From: Emydura subglobosa
Taxonomy: Eukaryota > Chordata > Testudines > Chelidae
Assembly (NCBI GenBank): GCA_007922225.1
Contig: ML679966.1
Coordinates: forward strand, 59,106,148 to 59,170,147
Reading direction: 5' to 3'
DNA: 64,000 bases
Shown: piece by piece, positions 47,801 through 58,972 of the stretch
How positions within the stretch are numbered: position 1 is the stretch's first letter
How the letters are laid out: each line of letters begins with the position of its first letter
Translations under genes and position numbers: made by a program
Notes under the pieces: model-generated
Seen by the model: the letters and a program-made list of their open reading frames with translations, nothing else
What the model was told of the DNA's origin: nothing
Database searches by the model: none

Positions 47801-50632
47801 AATGTATCCAAAACCTATTTAAATGCTGCAAAAATAATATAAAGTATCACCACAGAACAAAGTGAGGATGAGCTGCAGCATATGATTATTTTTATGATTT
47901 GTACTGAGATAGCAATCTGAGGCCCCAATCAAAATGAGGGTCTCACTGTATGAAGACAGTAATGTAAAACATTTCAATGCTAATACACTTACTTATTAAC
48001 TGTAAGAAAAAGTTTATAAATATTTGGTTGGTTACATTAACCAGCAGAAGCTAAATGAACAATATCCAGACTGCAGGAATAAGTGACTGTAATAAAGATG
48101 ATGGGTATTCATCTCACTGGCTACTTCAATATAATTCTTTCACTAACCAAGGGAGACATCAAGGGAAACATTAGTTCTATGGTTCAGTGATTTTACAGGC
48201 AGGAGTCAATATAAGTAATTACAGAATAATAAACTAATTTCTATTGATTTTTGTCTACAGACATGATGCAGACTGACATGTCCAGTGTAGTGTTAAATTT
48301 AAAATAAATATTTAAGTTATAGAATGTGTCCAACAAGGATGCTACTCCCTAATGAGTCTTTACTCACTACACAGCTATATTGTGCATAAAATTTGCTATA
48401 CTCCCATCATGATAAATTAAGTATATTTATTTTATTTTATTGTACATGTATATTAATTATAGAAGAATCTTAATTTTATGAAGTGTTTAAGGAGTTTGTA
48501 GATAGTTTCTCTGAAAAATGAAGCAGTGGTAATGTAATGAAAAGACTAATTGGTTCAATGCACATAAAATGAAAGTGCCTGCATGCTTTTTCTCTATCCC
48601 AGAGAAATATAGTACATGAGAATTCTCATTTATATACATAAAGTAATCTAAATATTGTCAGCCACATTTAAAATCTGAAGCCACATTTGACTCAGAAAAT
48701 AAAAGGTCAAAAATCTACTCTTAAATCTTAATGCTTTCATGAAACTTGTGAGTATAATACACAAGAGTAGCCTCAGCTCTTGCAAATGTAATATTTGCGG
48801 ATCATTTGCTATTAAGTGCTGTGATCTATATGCAACGGGGGATCTTAACCCATGGCCCAATCAGCACATAGCTGTGGCCCATGTGACATCCTCAGGGCCA
48901 TTCAGGTATTACGTGTGTGCACGCGCGCGCCCTACTTAACACAGAGCTGCATATGCGGCCCACAATGATAAATAGGTAGAGAACCACTGACATAAGTGAC
49001 TCAATCATATCTATAGTCTCAAATTAAAATTGCAGGCGAAATACTGAATACATGTAATTTATTACCACATAACAGTGAAACTGCCTGTAATTAAGCTTTA
49101 CCAAAACCAATGTGTGTACGTTTATTAATATAAAAAGCCAAAAATGGAACACTCAAAATTAAGACCAACATACTTCATGATCATTTTTAAGCAAGTTCTT
49201 CATCTCTCTCCTGCACTGATACACATCTATATTATAGGCACACTCCAAAAAGCAATACAGATGTTGAAATTAAACTAATGGTTTCTGGCCAGCTGGTCTA
49301 GAAAATGTGCAAAGGGTCTGAGGAAAGCTTGAATTTTTTTTGATCTGGGGTTGTTCAGGGATGAGGACTGGTACATACTATGCACCTCGTAATACTCTGA
49401 AGTAATCCCTATGTGCAGTTAATGCACTGAGTATTTTCCTCGGTTTGAAGACCTGTTGACCTGTTTTTAGTGTTTGTATGGGAGATGGCAAAATAATTTA
49501 AAACGGTGTATTCAGGGAGAGGAGAGGAGAGTTCATGTGAACTCTACGGAGTAACTTTCCTCAAGGGACACTATTTATGAAGTGCATCACAAGAACTCAG
49601 TATTGCTCATTTGATGTATAAATCTAAAATTTAAGACAGAAAGCTCTTTGATTACCTCTATTTTCCCTGTGCTTAATCACCACAAGTAAACTGCTCTTTT
49701 TCTGTATACAATTTTTCAATCCATCACTGCCCTTTTTATACTTGCCTTCTTCTGTGCCAAAATTACTAACAGCTTTCAAACAGTGATTAGCATTTTCAGG
49801 TTCATGGAGCTCAACAATATCTTCTTTTAAAGAGCTAGCATAAACACTGATTTTTGTGGATACTAAAAGGAATCATTGGATGGACAGGACCTTATAAATA
49901 GGTTAAAACCTCCCCGTGTATTCTCACACAAGCAATTAAAATGAATGTAAAGAGACGACACAAATAATGCATAAAACCTGAGATGGGGGAAATAAAGGAA
50001 ACTAGTTGAAAGAGTGCAATTACTCAAATTAAGATTATCACTTTAACATAACATTGAGACCTTTTAAACTAAGAACAGCTTTCTATTGTACTTGTATTGA
50101 ATGGCTACAATTAAATGACAAAACCATTTAACTTAGGTTTTTATTCAGCTGTTTAGTCTTGTTTCCTTCTCCCAAAGTTATAGGGTCAAGTTTGTTCTCA
50201 GATACATGGATGCAACTCCCAATAACTTCAGTGAAAATTACACTCATGCTCTGACAGAATTTGGCCAATCTTCACAGCATTTTCTAGGACATGTAATAAT
50301 CAGACTGGAATAATGATTCTTCATACAATGTTATTTACTACTACACTCCATAAATAAATGATTTAGTCTCCCATGAGTACACACGTAAGCCAGTTTCTGT
50401 TTCCTTATATGGCAAAGCAACACAAAAGCAGAATAATAAAATTTAGCATTCGTACATGAGAATTTAAAGTTTCTAAGAGCAACAACTCCAGTGACCACAT
50501 TAAAAAGCCCAGACGATCTTGTGTTTCCCAACTATTTTGATTTTAGGCGGTGGTATTTAACAATAATATATTAATTTCATGACAACCTCAACTTCTCCCC
50601 AATTCTCTCCCAAGTATTTCTCTGAGAAAAAG

Positions 50633-50851
50633 TTCCAGAGGGGTAGCCGTGTTAATCTGTATACAGCAAAAACAACAAGAGATCTGTGGCACTTTAAAGA
50701 TTAACAAATTTAAAATTTGCAGACATAAGCTTTCGAGAGACATCAGCTCTCTGCAGATGCATCTGAAAAAGAGAGCTGATGTCTCTCTAAAGCTTATGTC
50801 TGCAAATATTAAATTTGTTAGTCTTTAAAGTGCCACAGATCTCTTGTTGTT
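50633..50851. mobile_element. Fold-back element with 12-base target duplication
   Basis: The arm 50670-50751 (AACAACAAGAGATCTGTGGC onward) is complementary to 50771-50851 (ending TCTCTTGTTGTT) over about 81 bases with few mismatches, around a 19-base loop. The whole is flanked by TCTGAGAAAAAG at 50621-50632 and 50852-50863, a clean 12-base duplication. The head (GGGTAGCCGTGTTAATCTGT) matches a turtle/crocodilian repeat. The duplication length and absence of terminal CA/TA signals fit LINE-mediated insertion better than a DNA transposon. Confidence 0.82.
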
Positions 50852-51299
50852 TCTGAGAAAAAGGTTATTTTTAAAGACATGTTACTATGCTAAGTGGTAG
50901 CACTGAAATACCTTTGCATTTTCTTTAAGGATTATGTAGGTTTTTGCAACTCTACTCTATTTCTGTCTTATTGCTCAGATGGCATGGGATGTAATGTTTT
51001 TTCATCTTTTTATAAACCGTATTTGTTTTCCCGCAGACTTTACAAATTAATTGTACATCCCCAATAATAATACTGAGCCAGTAGAATATTTTTAAGTTAT
51101 GATTAGGGATTCTATTTACGTGTTGGCCTAATAAAACTTGCCAATCACTTCAGTTGTGTAATGAAATATGTATATGGGGGATCAATAACATTCTAAAGTC
51201 TGCCTTCTGTTTTTCAATAAATGTGACCTGCTAGTTAGTCAGGTTTTTTTCTCCTTACATTTCAACAAGACACTCAGTAGGCGGGTGTAGGACATAATG

Positions 51300-51790
51300 C
51301 AAATTTATGTTGTTAGAGACCTTCATTCGGCCAAGTACTTCAGCACATTCAGAAACTTTAAACATGTGAATGGCGCCACTGTAGCCAATGAGAATGCTCG
51401 TAGGCTTAAAGTGCTTATGTACCTAAGTGAATCACTACCTAAGAAAAGTTACTCATCAGTAATCGCAGTTCATGCAAGTGCATGCATTTGTGTGTTATGT
51501 GCCACTTTCACCAAAGAGCTTAAGAGTCTTATAAAGCAGTGCCAGTTGGTGCCATGCAACCAACCCATTGTGGAAAACATTCAGAGCTGAGGCTACAAAA
51601 GGACTGTGCTGTGTTCAGTCCAGGTTGTCTCACCAACCTTTTCCAACAAGTTCATACAAATGTTGGATAATATGGGGAGAAGACTGATCTTTGTGGAACT
51701 CCACAGGTGAGGGCTATGAAGGTGGAGGAACTGCTACTAATAACAAGCCTCTGGGTTTAGTCTGAGAGGAAAGACCTGCCATTCACTCCT
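51300..51790. repeat. Composite of sauropsid interspersed repeats
   Basis: TTCAGAAACTTTAAACATGT and AGGCTTAAAGTGCTTATGTA recall a palindromic turtle repeat. From about 51600, GAAGACTGATCTTTGTGGAA, CTCCACAGGTGAGG and CTCTGGGTTTAGTCTGAGAG recall another family common in reptile introns. Boundaries are unclear. Confidence 0.4.
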
Positions 51791-52001
51791 GCAGCTTCTT
51801 GAAAAAAAGACACCACTGCTATTTATTTTACTTATGGGTTTCCTATTCATTTTCTTCTCTTCCTATTCATTTCTACCTTTCCCTGGTACCTTGCTTCCTG
51901 TTGTGATGGCAGAATACATAGTAACCTCCATGGCAACGGTCAATACTACCCTGTAGAGAAGGTATAAACGTCTCATTGGAAAACACACAGTTGCAAATCG
52001 T

Positions 52002-52003
<2 letters not shown>

Positions 52004-52036
<33 letters not shown>
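52004..52036. repeat. Poly-A run, 33 bases
   Basis: An uninterrupted run of A on the plus strand, the longest homopolymer in the window. It could be the tail of a degraded retroposed copy on the plus strand or plain slippage. No clear element precedes it. Confidence 0.85.
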
Positions 52037-52038
<2 letters not shown>

Positions 52039-52144
52039 CAATGAAATAAGTACATCCTATTCCTTTTTTAAAAAACCACAAAAGTAATCTATGTTTTAAA
52101 TAACTGTCCTGAATATTTATTATGAAAAACAAAATCAGACTAAT

Positions 52145-52290
52145 TAGTGGCCTAGGAAAAGTGCATTGAATGGTCATATGGGTGATCCAAGTTCAATTCC
52201 CAGTTTCTCATTTGTAAGCAGGGATTCAAAATGCTGTAAAATCAGCATGCTGAATCCCAGGAGGCAGAAGTTGTTTCTGGCATAGCAATT
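52145..52290 (+). mobile_element. Possible tRNA-derived SINE
   Basis: GTGGCCTAGGAAAAGTGCAT resembles an A box, and GATCCAAGTTCAATTCCCAG a B box, at the right spacing for a polymerase III promoter. The remainder is diverged. Confidence 0.45.
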
Positions 52291-54069
52291 GTGCTGAACA
52301 GTTACAGAGCAAAGATGATAAACTCCAAAAGGAATCCCACATAGTTATCCTCAGCTGTTTAAAAAAAAAAATTACTGCAATAGTGTTTCAATAATAAAGG
52401 TGGAAAAGTGAGGAAAAGGAAATAGTTTGGTTGAGTCTTCTGAGCAGACACACTGTTCAGACATTTTGGAACAAGATGTTTTAAATATGGCATACTTTTT
52501 TCTTCAGTCGTCACGATAAAATATGCTTAAAACATATGATTTTCTCATGTACCTGTACATAAATGTATCTCAAAGCATCAACAGGCTAAAACTGTAATAT
52601 TTTCACTTTTGGTGAGGTCAAAACTTTAATCAAATTCTACACACCATAAAATGGAGGTTTAAACTGAAATCAGACAAATACCATAGTAATATAAATAGTG
52701 CTGCTAAAATAAGATCTACAAAACAGAAAATTCTGCTATTTTCTCTACTCATTTCCTCTCCTCCTTTCTAGAGCAAATAAAGAAAACTCTAAGGTATTAC
52801 AATTGAGTGAAAGGCATCTCTGCTTTGGGATGGCAGGCAAACAAGACTGGATTTAGCTCCAGTAACACTTATACACTAAACACCTCCCTACCCGTTTACA
52901 GAAAAAAATTAGAGTTTCTGTGACAAATTCTGGTGCAGTTTAGGGCAGCATGATTCTCCAGGTCCCGGCTGTATCACCCCACACTGGCTACACAGTTTAG
53001 CATAGGCTACAAGACATCAACATATTCTGCCTTTGACCTCAGGGTAAGGGTGCATCTGTTAACAGTGCAGATATAAATATTGCAGAAAGACTACAACCAT
53101 TGACTGTCTGACAGAAAGTTTTACATTTTAGGAATGAAATTAACCTGGATATTGAAATTTAGTCAGTCAAAAAGTTACATTTGTATTGTTATTATGTGTT
53201 ATGGACTGTATATTGCCTTCTTGAATTGTGTGGCACTGAAATTCAAGTTGAATTTAAGGAAAAATCTGTAGACATAAAATTTGTCAATTTAAAAATTTTC
53301 CTAAGTATGACTTTAACTGTTCAAAGTCTTATCATTTTATCACTTATAATGCACCATAATAAATATGTATATTTTCCTTTTACCTCTAAAAATGTGACAT
53401 TTTATCTGTCACTGGGAAATTTTTTATCGTTAACATATTAACCTAGTTTACCCCCTTGGAAAGTTTTATGCTCATAATTAAGCCACAGCAATGAAAATAT
53501 ATCTGGCTATATATCTATACATCAGTCTTTAATAATAAATGCAGACAGAAGAAATGAAGACACCAGTTTTCCTCTTTTTTCGGAAAGTAACAAGTGTTTG
53601 GCCAAACAACACACAGTCAGCAGATAAGCAAACACTAAGTGTAATCACTTTTTTCTTAAAGTACTTCAGACACCATATTTCATTAAAAAACATTATTACT
53701 TTATCACTACCCATCTTTTGAGGATTTTTTCCCTCTGCACTCATCCCATTTCAGAACAGCTGTTTATGTGAGCAGGCTAATGCCATATACAAGAACGACA
53801 TTGTGTTTTTTCACATGTAGGCTAAATTGGGGAAAGAGACTATTTTCCTACAAAAGGCATTATAGTAAGACCATAGCAAAAGTGACAGTGAGCATGTCAG
53901 TAGTTTACTGAAATGAGTCTATATTTTCCTATAATTTAACAATCTATCCTCTAAATGTTTCAGCTACTTAGATAATTTCTGGATGAGTCGCAAACAGTAA
54001 GGGGTATCTGACTCCACACTGAAACTTGTTTTTACATGCAGTGAAGGGGCTGCTCATATCTCATGGAGA

Positions 54070-54545
54070 ATGTCATGTTGGCAGTTCCCTATTACACCAA
54101 GTGGACACCAAATCAGGTGCCTTTGCTCACCACTGAGATATAAAATGATGGGATCCAAATTAGCTGTTATCACTCAAGAAAGATCTTGGAGTCATTGGGG
54201 ATGGTTCTCTAAAAAAACATCCACTCAATGTGCAGCGGCAGTCAAAAAAGCTAACAATGTTGGGAATCATTAGGAAAGAGATAAGACAGAAAATATCATA
54301 ATGCCTCTTTATAAATCCATGGCACACCACATCTTGAATACTGCCTGCAGATCTTGTCGCCCGATCACAAAAAAGATATACTGGAAAAGGTACAGAAAAG
54401 GGCAACTAAAATGATTAGGAGTATGGAAAAGCTTTCATATGAGGAGAGACTGAGACGTTTCAGTTTGGAAAACAGATGACTCGGGGAAGGGGGAAGGATG
54501 TGATAGAGGTGTAGAAAAAGTAAATAAGGAAGATTTATACTCTCA
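54070..54545 (+). mobile_element. CR1 LINE, internal fragment of the 3' part
   Basis: The text AGATCTTGGAGTCATTGGGG, then GCAGTCAAAAAAGCTAACAA, GGTACAGAAAAGGGCAACTA and TATGAGGAGAGACTGAGACG is the typical end of CR1 ORF2 and the start of its 3' region. Frames are broken. This and the 34220 copy show that CR1 activity shaped both long introns. Confidence 0.85.
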
Positions 54546-55899
54546 CCCACAAAAGCAGATAGCAAAACACCCATGACAATCTATTTAAAAAATCCTCCAA
54601 AACTAGCACAATCTGAAAAAAAGCAAAAAATTCATCAGCTGCACAATTAGCATTTTGAATCACTAAGCACAACATAACTGGAGAGGCAGGAGTGACTGTT
54701 GGATCCCTGCATTCATAATACCATCATTTCAAAATAACGATGTAGGCCACAAAATTCTGTGTTTTATATAATGTTACATTTTGAGGGCTAAAAGGGAGAA
54801 GAGGCAGATAACTTAACCTAATGTCTCCTCCCTCTCCTTTTAAACATGATTAAATAACCTGGCCTTAGAAACAATGACACTTTTCATTATAAAGTCAACA
54901 GGAAAAATACATTTAAATAAAAATGGATGTGTAAAAGCTGAAAGCAAAGATTTGAATTCATATAAGAAACTAGTGTGTCCTCTAAAAATGTCAGATTGTT
55001 GTTTAGTTAAATAATCGAAAAATACCCCACTAACCAGGAAAAGTAGCTTAAAAACATTTTTAAAATATAAGCAGCCCCCCTTTCTACATTTCTAATGATG
55101 TGGTACCTTAAAAATGTTACGGATTCAGAATAAATATAATCTTGGTTAACATTCACCTTGTCTAATTTTTTTAGGTTTGAATTTACAAAATTTTAAAAGC
55201 CTATAAAATGTTACAGCTATTTGAAGAGTAATAGTACTGTCACTATGAGCAACAGAATGGAATTTTTATTGTAAGACCAGAGGATTACTTGCTTGTTTTT
55301 GTTTTTTGTCCCAGAACAGCAGCAAAAGAAAATTAATGAAACAAACAATCTAACCTTCATTCTGTAACAAACTCTTTAAAAACATTCATGGTAACAGAAT
55401 CCCTACTACCTACAATATCTGTCCTATTCCTTAAGCCAGACTTGCAAGACTGCCATGAACATCTACCAGTCTAGATAAAATCCACTTCCCAATTGTTACC
55501 ATGATTACAGAATAAATTAATGAGAATTAACCCACTCTATTTCTATGCTCTTCAGGTGAGTGTGCAAGTCGAATTTTCCAAGGCTAGAAAGCAGCTCTCA
55601 AAATGGCACAGTGCATGTTCGCAACAGAAATTTTAAAACTGCTTTGTACTGAGTAGTATAAGTGAGGCTTTCAGTTCTTTATCCTTAGTCTATCATTTAT
55701 TTTCTTCCAGTTCAGAAAATTAAGAAGCACCCACACTCAGGCTCCAAGTGCCCTGCCAATTATTTAAAAATTACAAAATCAAAAACAAATTTCAATCAGA
55801 TCACCCATTCTACCAACCAACAGCATTAAATGAACACACCACAACACAAAGGCCAGTACTTCACTCTCCCTTAGGTCTCCCTCAAAGACTAGGCAAAAC

Positions 55900-56260
55900 G
55901 AATAGCGCTTGTAGTGAGCCCTGAAAATTGATAAGCAGACCCAGGTATTTGAGACCAGAGGCAGGAGGGCATTCCAGCAGTCACATGAGGGGAAGCATAG
56001 AGCTAACCAGCATCAATGTTTCTGCTGACCACACTAGCAGAGCAGCGCATCACAGGGATAGAAAGGTAGGCCTTCAAGCAGATTTGTCACTGGCCGTTTA
56101 GGGCATTATAGGTCCAAACCAACATCTTAAAATCTACCTGAAGCTCATTGGTAACCATTGCAAATCCCTCAGCACAGGTGTCATGTGTTCTTTACCAGAC
56201 ACTCCAGTTACCAAGCGGGTGGCCACCTCAATGCAACAGTTCCAGTTTCCAAATCAATGT
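55900..56260. repeat. Old interspersed repeat (family not assigned)
   Basis: GGAGGGCATTCCAGCAGTCA, GGGCATTATAGGTCCAAACC, CTCATTGGTAACCATTGC and CAGCACAGGTGTCATGTGTT follow the text of a repeat that I know from turtle, crocodile and bird introns. I cannot name it. Confidence 0.5.
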
Positions 56261-57794
56261 AAGATTTAACCATATGGATTATCTGTATCCAAAAGATAAG
56301 GCACTCCTTTCTAGGAAGTTTTATTTTTACTCCTCCACCCACCATTTCCACTCCTGTTAGTCTTTCATCCACTTGAGTTTTACCTGAAATACAGATGATG
56401 AGCTCTCTGGAGGAGAGGCCGTCATCTCTGTTTCTTGTCCACAAAGTACCTAGAACAATTGGATCCTTGATTGGGATTCCTAAATGTTTCTGTAATTCAA
56501 ATAATGATATAATGGCAGGAGCCATCAGATGCCGCTGTTGCACATAGTCTTCCAAGTTCTTTTTTTTTTAGCATGAGTAAATATTCAATCCTTGGAAAAT
56601 ACGTGTATTTCAGTTCACTAATGCATGGGTCCTATGTAGAGGAAGTTGTTGCAACCAGCAAGAAAGGTTGGCTTAGTGCTAGGATCAGCTCTTGGTGCAA
56701 AGTTGCTTCCTGCAAAGCAGTCATTGGTGTGGGGTCTGAGATTTCCGGAAGAAGGGATTGTGTGCATGCCATTTGCAAAAGTCTCTTTTCCAAGACTGGT
56801 GTACCATTTGAAAATAAAGCAAGCTTCACTTAGACTATACCCATGTCACTGATTTCTCCTTCACTGGGAGCCAGTCTGCAAGGCCCTCGAATTGTGCTAC
56901 TGCTCAGCAGAGGGGCAAAACTAGTGTCAAAATGAGGGCACTGATGGTGGAAGATGAGGCAATAATAATGAGATGATCTCCATCAACTTCTGATTTTCTC
57001 CCAAACTACCATCAGAACAGTCCCTTTTTGATTAAGCTCCAGCTACCGTTCCTTCGAGAAATCAGAAGCTCTGAGACGCAGTAAAAATTAAACTTAAAAT
57101 AAATCAAACAACTGTGTTATGATTGCTTTAAAAACAAAAAACAGCGGCCATCTCTGTGTTTAAGCAATTACTACCACTTCAGAACTCTCCATCAGAGCTT
57201 CTCTTGAGAAGGTCCACTGTATAGTATTTATTAAAGATTTCAAAGTCGATTAGAACAGGGGAAGTGTTAATTCTACTGCAATTTTATTTCCCCACTTAAA
57301 TCTGAAGGCTGGTCTGGCAATGGTCTCTGTTCAGTCATAATTTAAGGATTGAAACACAAACGTATCCCTTGTCTGTGTTATCAACACTTTGGGTTATTAG
57401 AATTGAAGGTTTTAAAATTCCAATACACCTCTCACTATTTAAGATAGGGTTGGAATTTTGTTTTTTTTATTTTGATTTTCCACTGTTGGTGTATATCTGC
57501 ATTTCACTGTGGACAATCAAAATCAGTGACATTGGTTTCACCTTCAAGTACTCACTGTTGTAATATTTGGATTGCAAATACTATTGAGGAATATTAAAAA
57601 CACCTATAAACTTTCTAAAGGTTATATTTTTTAACTTTCTTTTTTTAAAGAAAAACAAAACCTAAAGTTTGCATCAAATTTGAGGTGATGGTGTCTCAGA
57701 GTACTCTCTACAAGACCCAATGAATTATTGAGAATCATGTCTTTCCATTGAATACAGTGGATCTTGGATCAGATTTATAAAAGGTAGAAACAAT

Positions 57795-57990
57795 TAATAT
57801 AACATAAAAACGGCCATAATGGGTCAGACCAATGGTCTATCTAGCCCAGTATTGTGTCTTCCAACAGTGGCCAATGCCAGGTGCTTCAGAGGGAATGAAC
57901 AGAGCAGGTAATCATCAAGTGATCCCTCCCCTGTTGCCCATTCCCAGCTTCTGACAAACAGAGGCTAGGGACACCTCAGAGCATAGTTTT
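57795..57990. repeat. Interspersed repeat, turtle/crocodile type
   Basis: AACGGCCATAATGGGTCAGA, CCAATGGTCTATCTAGCCCA, CAGTGGCCAATGCCAGGTGC and TCTGACAAACAGAGGCTAGG match a very common sauropsid repeat, probably a CR1-type LINE 3' part. The remaining 3' portion is missing because another element begins at 58010. Confidence 0.72.
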
Positions 57991-58009
57991 GCATCCCTGC
58001 CCACGCAAT

Positions 58010-58546
58010 TAAGATTTGTCTACACTGCACTGTAAGTCCAGGGTTAATAGAACTTAAGTTCACAGACCCTGGGTTTGTACATCTAGGGTTTGAGCATCTA
58101 CACTGATTTGTAACCCCAGGTTAGGAATTGTTGAACCCTGGGTCCCAGCTTGGGGTTCTAACATACACACTGTATTAGCAAGCCCAAGTCCAGCCACCAA
58201 ATCCCAGACATCCTAGTGCTGTCCCAAAAAGTGGCCATTCTAGCCCTTTATTCATGATGTGGTGTGGGAAACTTGGACTGCCACCAAACTTGACTATTCA
58301 GAGGACAAAAAGTCAGCCCATGGGATTGTGGAAACCTCTTGGTGGACTCCCAGAGCACAATTCCAGTGGTGCTGTATCCACACTGCAAAGCAACAGGGCT
58401 TGAACCCTGAATCCCAGCTAGCCTCAGATTCAGACCCTCCATGGCCATGAGGTCCTGGTACCCTGGGTCAGCACAATTTGTGTGTAGAGAGAGTTCAAAC
58501 CCTGAGTTCAAACCCTGGGCTTACACTGCAGTGTAGACATACCTTA
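58010..58546. mobile_element. Non-autonomous DNA transposon (MITE)
   Basis: The left end TTGTCTACACTGCACTGTAA continuing to GTCCAGGGTT, and the reverse-complemented right end TATGTCTACACTGCAGTGTA continuing to AGCCCAGGGTTT, form inverted ends about 30-40 bases long around a 537-base body. It interrupts or abuts the repeat at 57795. No transposase is present. Confidence 0.75.
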
Positions 58547-58929
58547 CACATAAAAATGCTAACATGACCCTTCAGAGGTGTGGTACCCAGAATTTTTTTT
58601 CAACTTTCTGATCAGTCCCTATTTTCCTTCCTTAGGTGAAAGGTCTACCCAAAAAAATAATAAATCCACACAGCAACCTACAATCCCAGCTCAGTGCGGG
58701 AGCCTTGATGCTGGCATCATGGAATATGTTTTGGGCCCCTATTGGGTCTATTGGGGGTTGGGCGGGGGGAGGCTTTGATCTCAGAGATTCCCAATTCACA
58801 GGAACAGAAAGATACACATCAGCCTGGAAAGAGTGGGATAGCTGGTGGTCTCAGCAGTTTGGATCCCATTTCACAATTGACACAGATGAAAGGAAAATGT
58901 TCAGTTATCAAAACAAGCTACACAGACCT

Positions 58930-58972
58930 GGGGGGGGGGGAGGAGGAGGAGAGAGAGCGAGAGAGCATGTGC
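58930..58972. repeat. G/A-rich low-complexity tract
   Basis: Ten G followed by GA-rich text (AGGAGGAGGAGAGAGAGCGA). A purine tract with weak triplex or quadruplex potential. Confidence 0.8.

Noticed and set aside
51919..51942. RFX-type X-box (GTAACC...GGCAAC) suggesting a regulatory site
   Set aside because: The half-sites are five bases apart, outside the usual spacing. A single loose match in an intron is expected by chance.
52004..52036. Processed pseudogene marked by the poly-A run
   Set aside because: The preceding 300 bases show no coding similarity or target duplication that I can detect.
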